NCBI RefSeq assembly: GCF_041296385.1
Contig: NW_027184083.1
Coordinates: forward strand, 372,001 to 436,000
Source of the DNA: Aphelocoma coerulescens
Lineage: Eukaryota; Chordata; Aves; Passeriformes; Corvidae
Direction: 5' to 3'
Length of the DNA: 64,000 nt
The translations under genes were made by a program, and so were the position numbers. This document shows positions 33,504 to 45,066 of the stretch, piece by piece. Numbering within the stretch: the stretch's first letter is position 1; each line of letters starts with the position of its first letter. Under the pieces are notes generated by a model. That model had not been told where the DNA came from, did not search any database, and was given only the letters and a program-made list of their open reading frames with translations.

Positions 33504-33871
33504 TGTGGATACAAAAATGCTGATAGCAAGAATTTTCTTGCTATTTTCTAAGTCTGTGAGAGACTTTTCTCTCTCACAGAAGATAGTAGCAGAGTTCTAT
33601 AACCAATTAAACACCTGCAACCTTGTAAAACTCTTGTTTATAATACAGAAGAAAAATATTTTGACAGTGGATGTTTTAGGATTCTAGCCAATCACCCTCA
33701 AGGGGTGGCTGATCCTTTGTCCAATTAGACTATGAAGAAAAAAGTCTATAAAAGAGTTTGTAAAATAATTAAATAAATCAATCTTGCTGCACAATTCCTG
33801 CCTGCTGGATCTTCTCTCCTCCTCCCTACGGCTGCGGGACACGGTAATATACCCTAGGGCATTTTAATACA
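33504..33871 (+). mobile_element. Solo LTR (family K) nested in LTR-G
   Basis: A 368-bp element, TGTGGATACAAAAATGC...TTTTAATACA, with TATAAAAG near 33747 and AATAAATC near 33773. The flanking direct repeat is ACTC (33500-33503 and 33872-33875). The surrounding LTR-G text continues across it. Because CA could belong to either side, the duplication may be up to 6 bp. Confidence 0.8.
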
Positions 33872-33983
33872 ACTCCATGAAACCTTCATTAAATTTCTCT
33901 CTTCTCTGCCCAGCTGTGGCAGGGGAGGGAGAGTTAGTGACTTTAGTGGGTGCCTGGCATTTGGCCAGTGTCAAGCCACGACA

Positions 33984-34823
33984 CCAAGGAATAATTTTTA
34001 GGATATATTCAAATCTGTTTTTACTATGGACACACTCATATTAAGTCCATTCTGCTTCCTATGCTCCATTACTACCTTGCCTCATTATAAAGCAGCTAGA
34101 CACATCCAGCCAGTTAAACAGCTAACCATTTATAATTGCACTGAGTAATACAGTATTGAAAACATTCATTAGGTTTGTAGCTGTTCCCAGTAGTAAGGGG
34201 GGAATTCAGGCCCTCTTGACTTATATGCAATTTTCTCTAACTGAGGTTCCCCATGGGAGTGTGTTCTCTATTATTTGCTCATCTTCTGACATCCTGAGTC
34301 AGGCAGGTGAAAGCACACCAGGGCAGGAATGATTTGCTGAGTGCTTAGCATGCTGGGGCACCATCTTGTTGAGGACCTTTGTGTGCAGCTGTATCATGAG
34401 ACCATTGCCAGACAGGATCCGATTATGGTCCTGATCATGTCTGCAGCATGTATTTCATTTGCTCCTGTATACTTCAGTGTTATTCCTGTCTTATTGGAAG
34501 CTCTGTGGGCTTCCTTGGCTGTTTTCTTGTCACCAGTAGAGCTTACCTTGAAGCAGCACTTGGAGCAGATGCTAAATGGCCCAGATGGGGTCAGAAGGCA
34601 GAACAGGCTAGTGTGAGGCTAGCAGCTTGCTCGTTGAGTGGATTTATCTGGTCTTTAAATGATTTTAATGTCATAAGGGGACAAAGTGCCTTAAAGATGA
34701 AGTGTCAAGGTAGATAAGGAGGGACGAGATGTGATGTGTTGGTTTGCAGGTCCAGACAAAGAGATGTCCCTCATGCTGTACAGAGTAGTATAGTGGTATC
34801 AAAAGGATCCTGGACCCCTTCCC

Positions 34824-34863
<40 letters not shown>

Positions 34864-35322
34864 CCACTCCACATGTTCCTCTTCTGACACAATGTCCAGG
34901 ATTTTCTAAAATGAAACTGGTCAGCCAAATTCCCCATTGCATCAGGCTGACAGCACAGCTGTCTCTGTTCTCTGAGCTCTCCACTGAAACCAAAGCTAAT
35001 CCTGCTTGGCTCCACTCAAGCATGGAGACCAAGGTAGATTACCCAACACAGCAACCCTGCTAATGACCAGACAGGATCTTCAGACTAAATTAGGCATACT
35101 TCTTCATGTCAAAGGCACATGCAGGCTACTTCATGTCTTCTCAGCCTCCTCTGCTTTATCTTGTTTCTTCAAGGAAATGTCTGTCTGGAAAATTCATGAA
35201 AAGCCAGCAGGAAGCTGTTTCTCCCCAAACTGTACCAGCCCTGCTGCCGTGGCTAATGATTGCCTGTTGGCTCTGCAAACCATCACACCTGTACTCAGTG
35301 TGCTCAGTCACCCATAGCCACT
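33984..35322. other. Unique sequence with an (AC)n microsatellite
   Basis: No gene found. A pure (AC)16 run lies at 34829-34860. Confidence 0.6.
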
Positions 35323-35876
35323 TGTCCTGGGTTGAAGTGTATTCTATTACCATCCTCATGAGCTGTTGAAATCAGGTGGGGCAGTGTTTCCTTGCCTCTT
35401 CCCCCCAGACTATCTTTCTGTTAATGGCCCATCATTGTCCTGCTGCATGACTCAGAGATAACTCCCTCTGGACTATCTTCTGTTAATGAGCCTAATCAAC
35501 ACTTGGCCTCATGACTCATTACCCCATTGTGAGATGCTCCACCCAGAGGGAGGAACCAAGCATCCCATCGTGGATATAATCTGGGACTCTGAGCAACAAA
35601 GACACTGGCTCCACTGGATTTCCAGAGGACAGGAGCTACACAGCCACCGCTGGACTTTCTGAGGAAGAGCAGACCCCTTCTACTACAGGATCACCACTTC
35701 AGAGGATTGCAGCCACCATTCCACCAGACTGCTACCACTACCCTGCCTAATAGGGACTCAGGTTGTATCTTGACTCTGTCAGTGTTTTCTTTTACTTTCT
35801 TTTCCTTTTCTTTAATTTCCATTAAATTGTTATTCTGACTTGGTGCCTCTCACTGGTTTGTTTTCAAACTAGTACA
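35323..35876 (+). mobile_element. Solo LTR, family B, copy 3
   Basis: A 554-bp element starting TGTCCTGGGTTGAAG and ending AACTAGTACA, with a perfect 5-bp duplication, CCACT (35318-35322 and 35877-35881). A TATA-like GGATATAATC is near 35573 and AATTAAA-type signals are near the end. It is in the opposite orientation to copies 1 and 2. Confidence 0.93.
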
Positions 35877-37168
35877 CCACTTCATGGGAAGGAGGACAAC
35901 AAACCAAATGGGTGTGAGTATTTTGCTAGGTACAATGATAAAAAGTAGAACAGCCAAGTGAAATGAAAACTAAACAACTTATTTCAAATACTTGCAAATA
36001 CCATGTAAATAGCATCATTTGAGCACTGATATTTTTTATTTCTTCATTTGTTCTTGTATGTTCCTTTTCCCCTGTATTTGGTGGGAGTGACTATTAACAA
36101 CCCTTCGTCATTCTTCTGGTGCCCAAGAGCTGCCCTGAGTTAGCTAGTTTCATAGGGTCAACACTGATTTTTCCATCAAGCTGCATAGCCTTCCTGGAAG
36201 TTCATTGCACATACTGGAATGCTGCAGGCAGCACAGGCAGTCTTGGACCTGGAGTGTCTTTTCATAGCCAGAGGCAGAAATTGCCAAGTGCTGCAGACAA
36301 ACTGCCTATCCTCTCTGATGGGGCCATGGCCCCAATAAGCAGTGGCCTCGAGGGCTGGGAAAGACATGTGGGAACGCAGTCTGGTGAGGAATACTTGATT
36401 ACCATACTGGAGTGTCTGGAATTAGTGAGAAGGAAAAAGCATCTTAGCTTTTCATGCCCTGAGAATTCCCCACGTGCATAGTTCCCAGGTTTCACACAAA
36501 GGTTAGCACAGTTGGGTTAATGGAGGGTTGTGATCTTGGGATTCATGCTCATTTGGATGTCTCATCAGCCAATATGGGGCAAACTTCGAAGAAAAATGCC
36601 ATTTACTTATTGAGGCTAGGTTGTAGTTCCTTCTCTCACCTTCTCTTTACTGTGCTGGTTTATGTGTTTGATTGCAGCTTCTATGAGAACTATTTTAATT
36701 TGTGAAATCACAGATTTTTGTTAAAATCTCAGACCCCAAAAGTAACATCTTCAGAAGTGCCTAAATCAGTCACATTTCTAGAAGGAACTTAGGTACTTAG
36801 AGTTTGGGGCCCTGGCCTTCAAAGAAACGTCTGGGGGCCAAAACCAAAAGAGCTGGAAGCCTGGGAAAGACCTCACTACCTAGAAATGGAGTTCACAAAC
36901 TCCACCTGCTATGCCAGGAGGAAGCACTGAGCACAAAATGGGCACTAAAAATTTCATTCCCCCATTCTGATGGACCTGATGGTTGGTGTGATGGATTTTA
37001 TAGCCCAGAATTACTTCAGGATATTGTCATCCAAACAGCTTCTTTGGGTGATGGAAGTAGTAGTGGCTCATATTTGTAAGGCTCAGAAAGATGGTTTCCT
37101 TGCCTCAAAGCCTGAAATGACTCATGTGCATCTCCACCACCTAGGAGCTTGTCCCAACACTCCAGGGC
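35877..37168. other. Unique intron-like sequence
   Basis: No supported gene; the ORFs seen are short and without domain character. Confidence 0.5.
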
Positions 37169-37385
37169 TGTGGTGGGTTGACCCTGGCTGGATGCCAGGT
37201 GCCCACTAAGGTTGTTCTATCACTCCCTTCCTCAAATGGACAGGGGAGAGAAAATATAGCAAAAGGCTCATGAGTTGAGATAAGGACAGGGAGGGGTTGG
37301 ACATGAGGGAAGCTTCTAGTAGCTTCTCAGAGAAGCCACCCTTCTAGCCCCCATTACCAAAACTTGGCCACGCAAATCCAATACA
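37169..37385 (-). mobile_element. LTR-G-related fragment, internally deleted
   Basis: It has both ends of the family in minus orientation (TGTGGTGGGTTGACC at the left, CAAATCCAATACA at the right) but only 217 bp between them. No matching target-site duplication was found. Confidence 0.65.
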
Positions 37386-37562
37386 GATAGACTTCCATTC
37401 GTCCTGCTAGCCCTCACTTTTTGGCCACCAGGGACTCAGGATTCATAGCATCCAAGAGGAAGCTGAACTGTTGATTCATGCTTAAGATATTTAGCTGGGG
37501 ACACTGGCATGGATGCTCCTACCGCACTTACATTGCTTTAGGAATGTTCACTCCAAGCCACC

Positions 37563-38957
37563 TGTCATAGGTTAGCAAGCATAGTCCCGGAAGGGATATC
37601 CTTGCTAAGGGGTGCTTACAGCTTCCTCTGGGACCTGATAGAACCTATCAGCTGGCCAGTTTGAATATGGACAATTCTTTAAGCCACTTAAAGTTGTGAC
37701 CGCCTCTGTGATCCACACTTAAGAATAGACTAACTCCCCCCCCAAGCTCTCTCTCTCTCGTTTCCGGCGCTGGGACAGGTGGCTGCAGGCCCCGTGCAGG
37801 GGCCAGTGGGCCCGGCCAGGCCCTGCTTGGGCCAGGCCGGGCCGGGCCACGGCCAGCCTGGAGCCATGGGCCTGTTCCAGCCATGGAACTCCCCCCCACT
37901 GCCTTGCTGTGGGCAGCCGGAGCGGCTCGGAACCCCCCCCCCTCTCCACTGCGGCCGAGATTCAGCAAAGCGGCACCTCTGTCCGGCAGAGGTCAGGTGA
38001 CCAACTGCGATAAGCCACATTCCAGCTGCAAGGCCGAGGTGAGATTAACCCTTTTATTGCTGTGAAGAGCTGAAAACCTGAGGGAAGAGAGAGAGGAGAT
38101 GCTTAAAGCTGAAAGTCTGTTGTGAAGCTATGATATATCAGAGTATCCCGTTGTAATTTCATGAAGATATGGGGGGTGGAGTGTTCAACTCGTAAGCAAT
38201 AGGCAGATGCTGACGCAGCTGTAATTTCATGAGAAGTTTGGACAGAGAGAGATGAACCAGATGAGGACTTTTGCTCCAAAGAGGAAAGGAGAAAAACCTC
38301 AATTCCTAGAGATGCTTCCAGAGATAGTCTTAAAGATGAAGATGACCCTTTGCTCCCAGGGAAGGAGAAGGGCCTCTGTTTTTTTTGTTTCTGAATAGCT
38401 CAACCTTAAAATTGTACCCCAGAAAACTTTCAAGAGTGGACCCTCGAAGGCAGTTGCGGGAAAAGCTGCAAGTCGGGGGAAGGGACTCACATCGCAAGCA
38501 GAGAGACTCCTCTTCCTGAATGGACTGAACAATATTTGGAAGTGGGTGGCTGTCTCGGTGTGATACTGTTTTCATAGCACGAGCAAAAAGAGACTTCTCT
38601 TTCTAAATGGACTGAACAAGGTTATTATGGAAGTGGGTGGCTGTCTCGGTGTGATACTGTTTTCATAGCATGAGCAAAAAGAGACTTCTCTTTCTAAATG
38701 GACTGAACAAGGTTATTATGGAAGTGGTAAACAGACAACATCTTAAGGGTTGTCTTTACGTTGTCACTGGGAGAAGGGAGGAAGGTGGGAGGAGGAGGAG
38801 AGTTCTAAAGGTGGTATAATTTTTTTTTATTTTCTTCTTTTAGGTCTGTTAATAAACTTCTTTATATTCATTCAAGTTGGTGCCTGCTTTGCATTTCTCC
38901 TAATTCTTATCTCACAGAAGATAAACAGTAATGAGTATTTTAGACCAAACCACTACA
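37563..38957 (+). mobile_element. Solo LTR-A, copy 2
   Basis: A 1395-bp element, TGTCATAGGTTAGC...AACCACTACA, with a perfect 5-bp duplication, CCACC (37558-37562 and 38958-38962). A 91-bp unit is tandemly duplicated (units start at 38539 and 38630), which copies 1 and 3 lack. Polyadenylation text GTTAATAAACTTC is near 38847. Confidence 0.92.
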
Positions 38958-39821
38958 CCACCAAATAAGGGAAAGAAGGGGTTTAATAAGAAATCTCATA
39001 TTGTTCAGATCCACACATTGCAGTAGCTCTCAGTAAGAGCACAGAAATAGTCATGGGGAGATCTATTGGAGGAAAAAGACAATTAACAAAAGTCCAGATT
39101 CATTGACCGAAGGAGTTATCTGAGTTAGAGAAGAGCATTAGTGCTTGTACCGAGTATTCAATAGAAAGCAAAGTGTGATGGTCCATTTAAAAAGCTCCAT
39201 CAGGCCTTAAATATCTTGGCAGAAAATGAAACCTGTAACCTTTTTTCTGAGTCAAGTGCCTTTTGTGAATTATACAGCCTCCTGAAGCATTGGCAGCTTG
39301 TCTCAGTGCTGTGTATTTGTGGTCAGTGCTGGTGTAGATGGGTGGAAGTCAGCTTGTGATTAGAGTTGTAAACATTTTCCTCCGTTAAAGACCACTTTAT
39401 TCCTCTGTGTCTGACCAGAAAAATTCATGTGGCCTGCAAAACACCAGCCTTTTATTCTGGAGACAAAGATAACCAATTCAAGTTCTGGTCCTGAGAAATT
39501 ACTCTGATTTTGTATCTCATGCCAGAGAGTTATTAATCCCATCCTTTTCCTGCCAAGTTCAATGAGCATTTATTCAACTCAGCCATTGGCAGGAGCAGAG
39601 CTGGGCAGGGTTTGTAGGAGTATGTAGTGTTCCTTGCAGGTTCCTCAGTCATGCTCATCACCACAATCTCTAGGCATCTCTGATGTTTATTTGATCCTCA
39701 AGAAGGTGGCCTTGGACATGTGTTCCCCTGCTTTTACCTGTGTGGAAAGGACAGAGTTGGCCCATCTTGCACTTATACATCCTGGTAGGTATGCCACTTT
39801 TCCAAGACAAGTGAGAAAAGG
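38958..39821. other. Unique intron-like sequence
   Basis: No gene or repeat recognised. It ends with AAGG, the left flank of ERV-F. Confidence 0.5.
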
Positions 39822-40162
39822 TGTTTAGCAAGGGGGGGGTCCTGGGTGCAGGGGAATCCAGCCAGAGTCACAATACGAACACTGATACGATTTGAACATC
39901 GTGCTCCAGTTTATTGTGCAGTTACACCAAGTTATACTTTTTCAAAGTTCACGCCCCTTTCCCATGAGAAAGCCTCTAAGCAGCAGGGGAGCTGACCAGT
40001 GTATACCTTTTCCCAAGGCTGTTCAAGGCTGCCGGATAGCAGGTGCCTTGCAAGCCTATCTTCAGCCTGAGGCCCCATCAGGGGTCCTTTTGCAACAGCC
40101 CTGGGATGCCCAAGCTCTCCTGGGGTATCCTATTCCCCTATTCCATAAGGAATCCCTCTACA
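39822..40162 (-). mobile_element. ERV-F 3' LTR
   Basis: 341 bp, similar over its length to 50937-51283 but with several substitutions, so it is an older insertion than ERV-A. A polypurine tract (minus GAAAAGGGGGGATG, 40163-40176) abuts it. Confidence 0.8.
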
Positions 40163-40700
40163 CATCCCCCCTTTTCTTTTTGGGCAACCCAGGTCTGGTC
40201 GATGATTTTTTGCAGCCCCGCTTTAAGGCAAGAAAAAATACACCCAAGTACTCTTAAGCCTAATATAACTACAAATAGCAATTGGCAGCCTTCTACTACC
40301 AAGGTATGCAGCCATCTGGTGATACCCAGACCCTTAAGCCAATCTCCAATAGGGTCGTCTGTCTCCTGAAGATTGTGTAGGCCCCTCTGGAGGTCAGAGA
40401 GGTGCTTGTGAATTGAGACAGAGTGGTCAGAAAGATTCATACAGCACAGACCTTGGAACTCTTCACAGCCGTGGCCATGAGCTAGTAGTAGAAACTCAAT
40501 GGCTGCTTGATTTTGTAATATTGTATGTCTAACACTAGTAACATCTGCGCTTAGCTCGTCAAGCATCCGCGAAGTTATGTTTAACTCATCCCTCTCTTAG
40601 CAAGCAAGTTTATGCAAAATAGCGTGAGCCCTGGCTGCTGAAGCACCAGGTAAAAACATAGATGATAGCCAAATTAACTGCCTTCACTTGATCTAAATGG
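40163..40700 (-). pseudogene. env: ERV-F env remnant (TM subunit)
   Basis: The main open stretch (about 40566-40163) encodes the TM ectodomain: the QNQAAIEFLLLAHGHGC segment, CX6CC (C-EEFQGL-CC), DPIGDWLKGL and a hydrophobic anchor near VVEGCQLLFVVILGL. A further piece in another frame (40700-40570) encodes the preceding heptad region. SU and the cleavage site are missing. Confidence 0.75.
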
Positions 40701-41125
40701 GTGGACAGCTGATTGAAAATGTCCGCTAATGCTCCTGTCTCAAGACAATCAAAAAACAATTTCTCACTCTACCTCTGTGTCTGGTGCTATACCCAAAAAT
40801 TTATGCAACTCTCCTTAGTTTTGCCTTTGGACAGGGTTCCCCGACACCCACCACAAGTCACTAGCAACCACCTAGGGCAGCTGTTACATTCGCCCCAGGG
40901 TCTCGCTATTTCTCCTGCTATGGAGAGTGGTGGATCTGGCAAGTCCTCAGCTCCCTCACTCAGCCACGTCTGCAGCCTCTCCCAAGGCTTCTCGGGACGG
41001 AGGTCCCAGAGTTCCAGCTGTTATGGTAGTGGCGTTACTTTCTTCAGGAGCTGATGCTGACTGCACCTTCTTGCTTCGGGGTCCTGTATGCGTAGCACGG
41101 CACCACTTGCTGGGTACCCCTCTGG

Positions 41126-41472
41126 TCAGTGCTGCGGCGATGACTTGTCCCTGTTGTTGCAGGACATTCTGCAGCGTTGCAGTAAAAGCAGCTGTTTGAG
41201 ATGACTGTTCTGCATGGGTAGCATGTAGAGCATCTCGTCTACACCTGCTCCTTGGGGCAGCGTGGCAAGAATTGTCTTAGTTTGCCTATTAGCATTTTCA
41301 AAGGCAAGTGTTCGGAACATTTGCGCTTGGAGCTCTTCAGAGAGCTCAGTTGCATCCTTTAAGGCTGCTGACAAACGGTCGATAAACTGACCATATGGCT
41401 CTGACAGCCCCTGTCGGACTGCTGCATACGGGGGAGACTTCTTCTTTTCAGGTACTGCCAACAAGGCTTCGT
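41126..41472 (-). pseudogene. gag: ERV-F gag, C-terminal capsid part
   Basis: Encodes the capsid C-terminal domain with a clear major-homology motif (QGLSEPYGQFIDRL) and ends in a nucleocapsid-proximal region. On the right it is cut by the ERV-B 5' LTR; the frame resumes beyond 49841 with a shared GCTTCR sequence. Confidence 0.8.
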
Positions 41473-41952
41473 GTTGCTGCCTGTTCTGAGCTTCCCCTCC
41501 CCCTCCCAAAGACATGTGCTCCTGCCCATGTGCTCCGAGCTCCTTTGTTCTAAGCGTGGGCAAAACCAAATGTAACTCAGACTCTTTAGCAGTGTCTGAT
41601 TGACCAGTCACCCCGGGTCCGCCCCCAGTCCTCCCCTTTCCCCTTCTTCGAATAAAAGATGGTCGAGGGGAGGCTCCGCCCTCTCTCCCAGCTCAGCTAT
41701 CTTCCTGTGAACATCTCTGCTTGTCTGTCTCATTTTGAAAGCTTCTAACTGCAGGAAATTGAGCGGGCAGGGAGCTATATTTCTCCCTCTTTGCTTCTGC
41801 TGATGGTATTTGCTTTGCAGCTGATACAGGTACCGATTTAGAGCTACTAAAGTGCTAGATCAACCGTGCTGCCTCTCTAGGTTGCTCGAGGCTTTCTAAG
41901 GCATTGAAATACAAGCGCTAGCCAGTATAAAGCTGAAAAGATACCTTCCACA
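41473..41952 (+). mobile_element. ERV-B 5' LTR
   Basis: 480 bp, TGTTGCTGCC...CCTTCCACA. GAATAAAAGATGG near 41651 could be a TATA/polyadenylation element. It differs from the 3' LTR at one base (GACCAGTC here, GACCGGTC there). Confidence 0.93.
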
Positions 41953-41954
41953 TT

Positions 41955-41972
41955 TGGCACCCAACATGCTAT
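41955..41972 (+). promoter_or_regulatory. ERV-B primer binding site, decayed tRNA-Lys type
   Basis: TGGCACCCAACATG matches the start of the tRNA-Lys1,2 primer site with two G-to-A changes at CpG positions; the last bases have diverged. Confidence 0.65.
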
Positions 41973-42347
41973 CTCTGAACTCCGGTTCTAAGAGACTTTC
42001 AGGGTGTCCCGGCAGCTGTGTGTCTGCTGGAGTTAGCTCTGCACGTCCTGCTGTGCCAGCTCTGTGTAGCGAGCTGTTACTTTTTGCGTAACAGTGAGCG
42101 CAGAGCGTCAGCCTGTACCCTCCCCCACACCACGTGGCGAGGGAACGGCTGGTGAGCAGAAGACCCTTCTCGCATGTTTTTTTTTTTCTCTGGACCTGCT
42201 TTCCTGTGGGAAAATCCAGAATTCTGGTGAGTATTTCCCTGCTGGTTTAGGGGCGCCTGTCTTAAGCTTGTGTCGGTGCAAACTTTCTCTTTTTTTTTCC
42301 TCCTTTTGGCGAGTTGGGTTGAGGTTTAAAGTGGTGGTGCATTCATA

Positions 42348-44308
42348 ATGGGATCTGAAGTTTCTGCACACCATAGAGAAATATACCACCAAGTTCAAAG
42401 CTACCTTTCCTTAACTGGGCATAAATACCCTAAAAATCTAGTTCAATCTTTTGTACAATGGCTTTTTCAGGACTTTCCTAATCTGACCTCCGAAGACATA
42501 AGATCTGCTGAATTTTGGGATAAGGTGGGGAGGAAACTCTCCTCTCTTAGGCGTGCAAGAGATGAAACAGTTTCAAAATTCTTTCCTCTCCTGTTACTAA
42601 GTTATACTTTGCCGGAGAAAAAGGCAGTACATGAAAAGCCTCTGCAAAACCCCCCTGTTAATTCCCTTATACCCTCTTCCAACCCCTGTGTCCCTGACCC
42701 CTCTTCCCCTACGCTGGAAAACACAGCTAGAGTAGACTGCTTTTTAGTACAGGAGAGCTATCGTCCTCCTGGCTCACCCGTGTTTCCTCAGCACCCTGCC
42801 TTGGACGGGAATCCAGAGCCCGTCCCAGGACCTTCCCAACCCCTTTTCTCCACTCCTTTGCCCCCAGTTTCTAGCCCTCATGTTTCAAGCGCGCGTAAAA
42901 ACCCCTTCTCCCCTGATCTCTTTGTTCCCAGGGACAGGCATTGCCATGTGCTCGCAGCCCGGGAAAAAATCCCTCCCCCCAACCCCTTTTCTCCGAGTTT
43001 GTTTGTCTCCAGTAATGGCGGATGCAATGTTCCTTCATCCCCAAACTACACCTCCCACAATCCCTTTCTCCCCCACCCCACAAATCCCTTCTTGTCCCCA
43101 TCCCCTCCCACTCCCGCGTCACAACCTGACCCCGCCCCTAACCCTGGCCCCACAGCGTCGTGTTTCACACCTCCCTCTGTTCCTGCCCATGGCTCAAGTA
43201 CTGCCCCTGCCTCCCACAACCCCGCCCCCAACCCCTCCCCTCCTCCGGCTGTGTCCCGTCTCCACTCCCCCCTCCTGCCCCTCCACTCCCCGCCCCTGCC
43301 CCTCCACTCCCTGCCCCTGCTTCCCATTGTCCCGCCCCAGGTTCCCACAATCCTGTGAATACTTCTCTAAATCTGGGAACCCAAGGCTACCAGGAAGTAA
43401 CTCCAACTGCTTCTACTACACTCTCTCCTACTAGCAATGGAGCAAACCCTGATTGGAAACCCTTTCCTTATTCTAATATTAAGGATTTGTGCAAGGCAAT
43501 TAAGGAGTTTGGGATGCATAGTAATTATTTTAAGAGCCTTTTAAGTGCTACTTTTGCAACTCACTTACTTGTACCTCATGATTTAGTTACACTGATGCAA
43601 ACTCTTCTCACACCTGGTGATTTTATGATGTGGAAAAAGCAATGGAAAATAATTTTTTCTGATTTATTAAAAATTTTGTGGAAAACTCCAGATAATTACC
43701 TGGACTTTGAGAATAATTATATCACATTAGACCTTTTATCTGGTGACAATAATATGGCAAATCCTCAAAAACAAGCAATGCTTATGCCTCATCCAGTTCT
43801 TACTGAAATCACATGTGCTGCTGAAAAGGCCTTAACATTATTACCATCTCAAACTCCTAACTCTCATTATACCACCATCAAGCAATTGCCAAATGAAAAT
43901 ATTATTCACTTTTATAACCGTTTGTGCGAAGCTGTCTCTTCCCAGGTCCCTAATCCTGACCTCCAACAAGCGTTCCTACTCAAACTTCTCCAAGTTAATG
44001 CAAATGATGCTTGCAAACAAGTCATCCTCACTCTCCGTCTGCTTCCTCCTCCTACTGTTGAATCCATCCTCGAAGTCTGTACAAAGAAGGTGCAGCTGAA
44101 CACAGCTGCTCCCTTTTTGAAAAAAGTGGGGATGGTTGGGGAAGTTGTAGAGAATGTTACGGGTACAGGAGAAACTCAATCGCGTGGTAACCTTATATGC
44201 TATCGTTGTCAGAAAAGGGGACATGTAGCTCGCAATTGCAGAATGGTTATAACTGCTGATAAAAACTCTCCAAAGACTGTTTCCCCAGGTCAACAGCAGG
44301 GAAACTAG
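42348..44308 (+). pseudogene. gag: ERV-B gag, frameshifted in the Pro-rich region
   Basis: It starts with Met-Gly (myristoylation signal) at 42348. Matrix-like residues 1-85 are followed by a long proline-rich linker. The first frame ends at 43356-43358; capsid and nucleocapsid continue in another frame to a stop at 44306-44308. The shift lies in the repeated CCCCTCCACTCC stretch (about 43260-43350), a natural slippage site. Capsid has a major-homology motif (QLPNENIIHFYNRL) and nucleocapsid has one CCHC knuckle (CYRCQKRGHVARNC). Confidence 0.85.
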
Positions 44309-44463
44309 CGACTCAATGCGTCCTAACAGCTCCGCGTTCAGACATAAATAGGGCTGCAGACAAAGCAACTTGGAATTCTGGACTCAGGTTTAAGGTAACC
44401 TGTGATTAAGCACACCATTTCAACAACAACAAACAGACTGTAATACCCATCTCATTCCAGAAT

Positions 44464-45066
44464 GTGGACCACACGCAAGACCTTACATACCTTTTTGTTA
44501 TTGGGGACACTTGGGAGACACCTGCTGGGATAGAGGTTACACCTACACTCATGAAAGTGGATCAGAACGGGTGTTCTAACCTAATTGTACAATGTATATA
44601 TCCACCGTACTTTATGCCAAAGGGTCAAGTCATTGCACAGGCCATTCCACTGCCCAAATACCTGCCCACAGATGATCATATCCCAGCCATCTGTTGGACT
44701 GAGGTTTTGGGAAATGACAAACCTGTAATAGAATGTAAGCTCCATCACAAATCACATAAAATCAGTATAATGGGAATGATAGAAACAGGTGCTGATGTGT
44801 CTGTCATTCCATTTGATAAGTGGCCTGAGCAATGGGAGTTACAATCTCAGGGCATCATACATGGGATTGGAGGTACCCAAATTGCGAAGCAATCCAAACA
44901 CACCATCCAAATGTAAGGTCCTGAAGGACAAATAGTGACACTTCGTCTGTATGTCCTGGACACCAAATTCACCCTGTGGGGAAGGGATGCCATGTCCCAG
45001 TGGGGAACAAAAATTGCTATCACCCCTAGGCACCAAAATTCTCCCTTGCAGGCCACTGAAGTTTAG
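44464..45066 (+). pseudogene. pro: ERV-B dUTPase-protease remnant
   Basis: The N-terminal part carries a dUTPase-like end (PKGQVIAQAIPLP). The protease follows, but its active-site triad reads E-T-G-A instead of D-T-G-A (MIETGADVSVI), which should abolish catalysis. The frame is cut by TAA at 44914-44916 and TAG at 45064-45066 and then continues into RT in the same frame. Confidence 0.8.

Larger units (their letters stand above)
31791..33983 (+). mobile_element. LTR-G copy 2, with two insertions
   Basis: TGTGTTGGTC at 31791 to CAAGCCACGACA at 33983, with a perfect 5-bp duplication, CCAAG (31786-31790 and 33984-33988). It contains an unknown ~683-bp insertion (32216-32898), a 43-bp tandem repeat (33066-33167) and a solo LTR (33504-33871). 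A polyadenylation signal (AATAAA) occurs near 33429. Confidence 0.85.
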
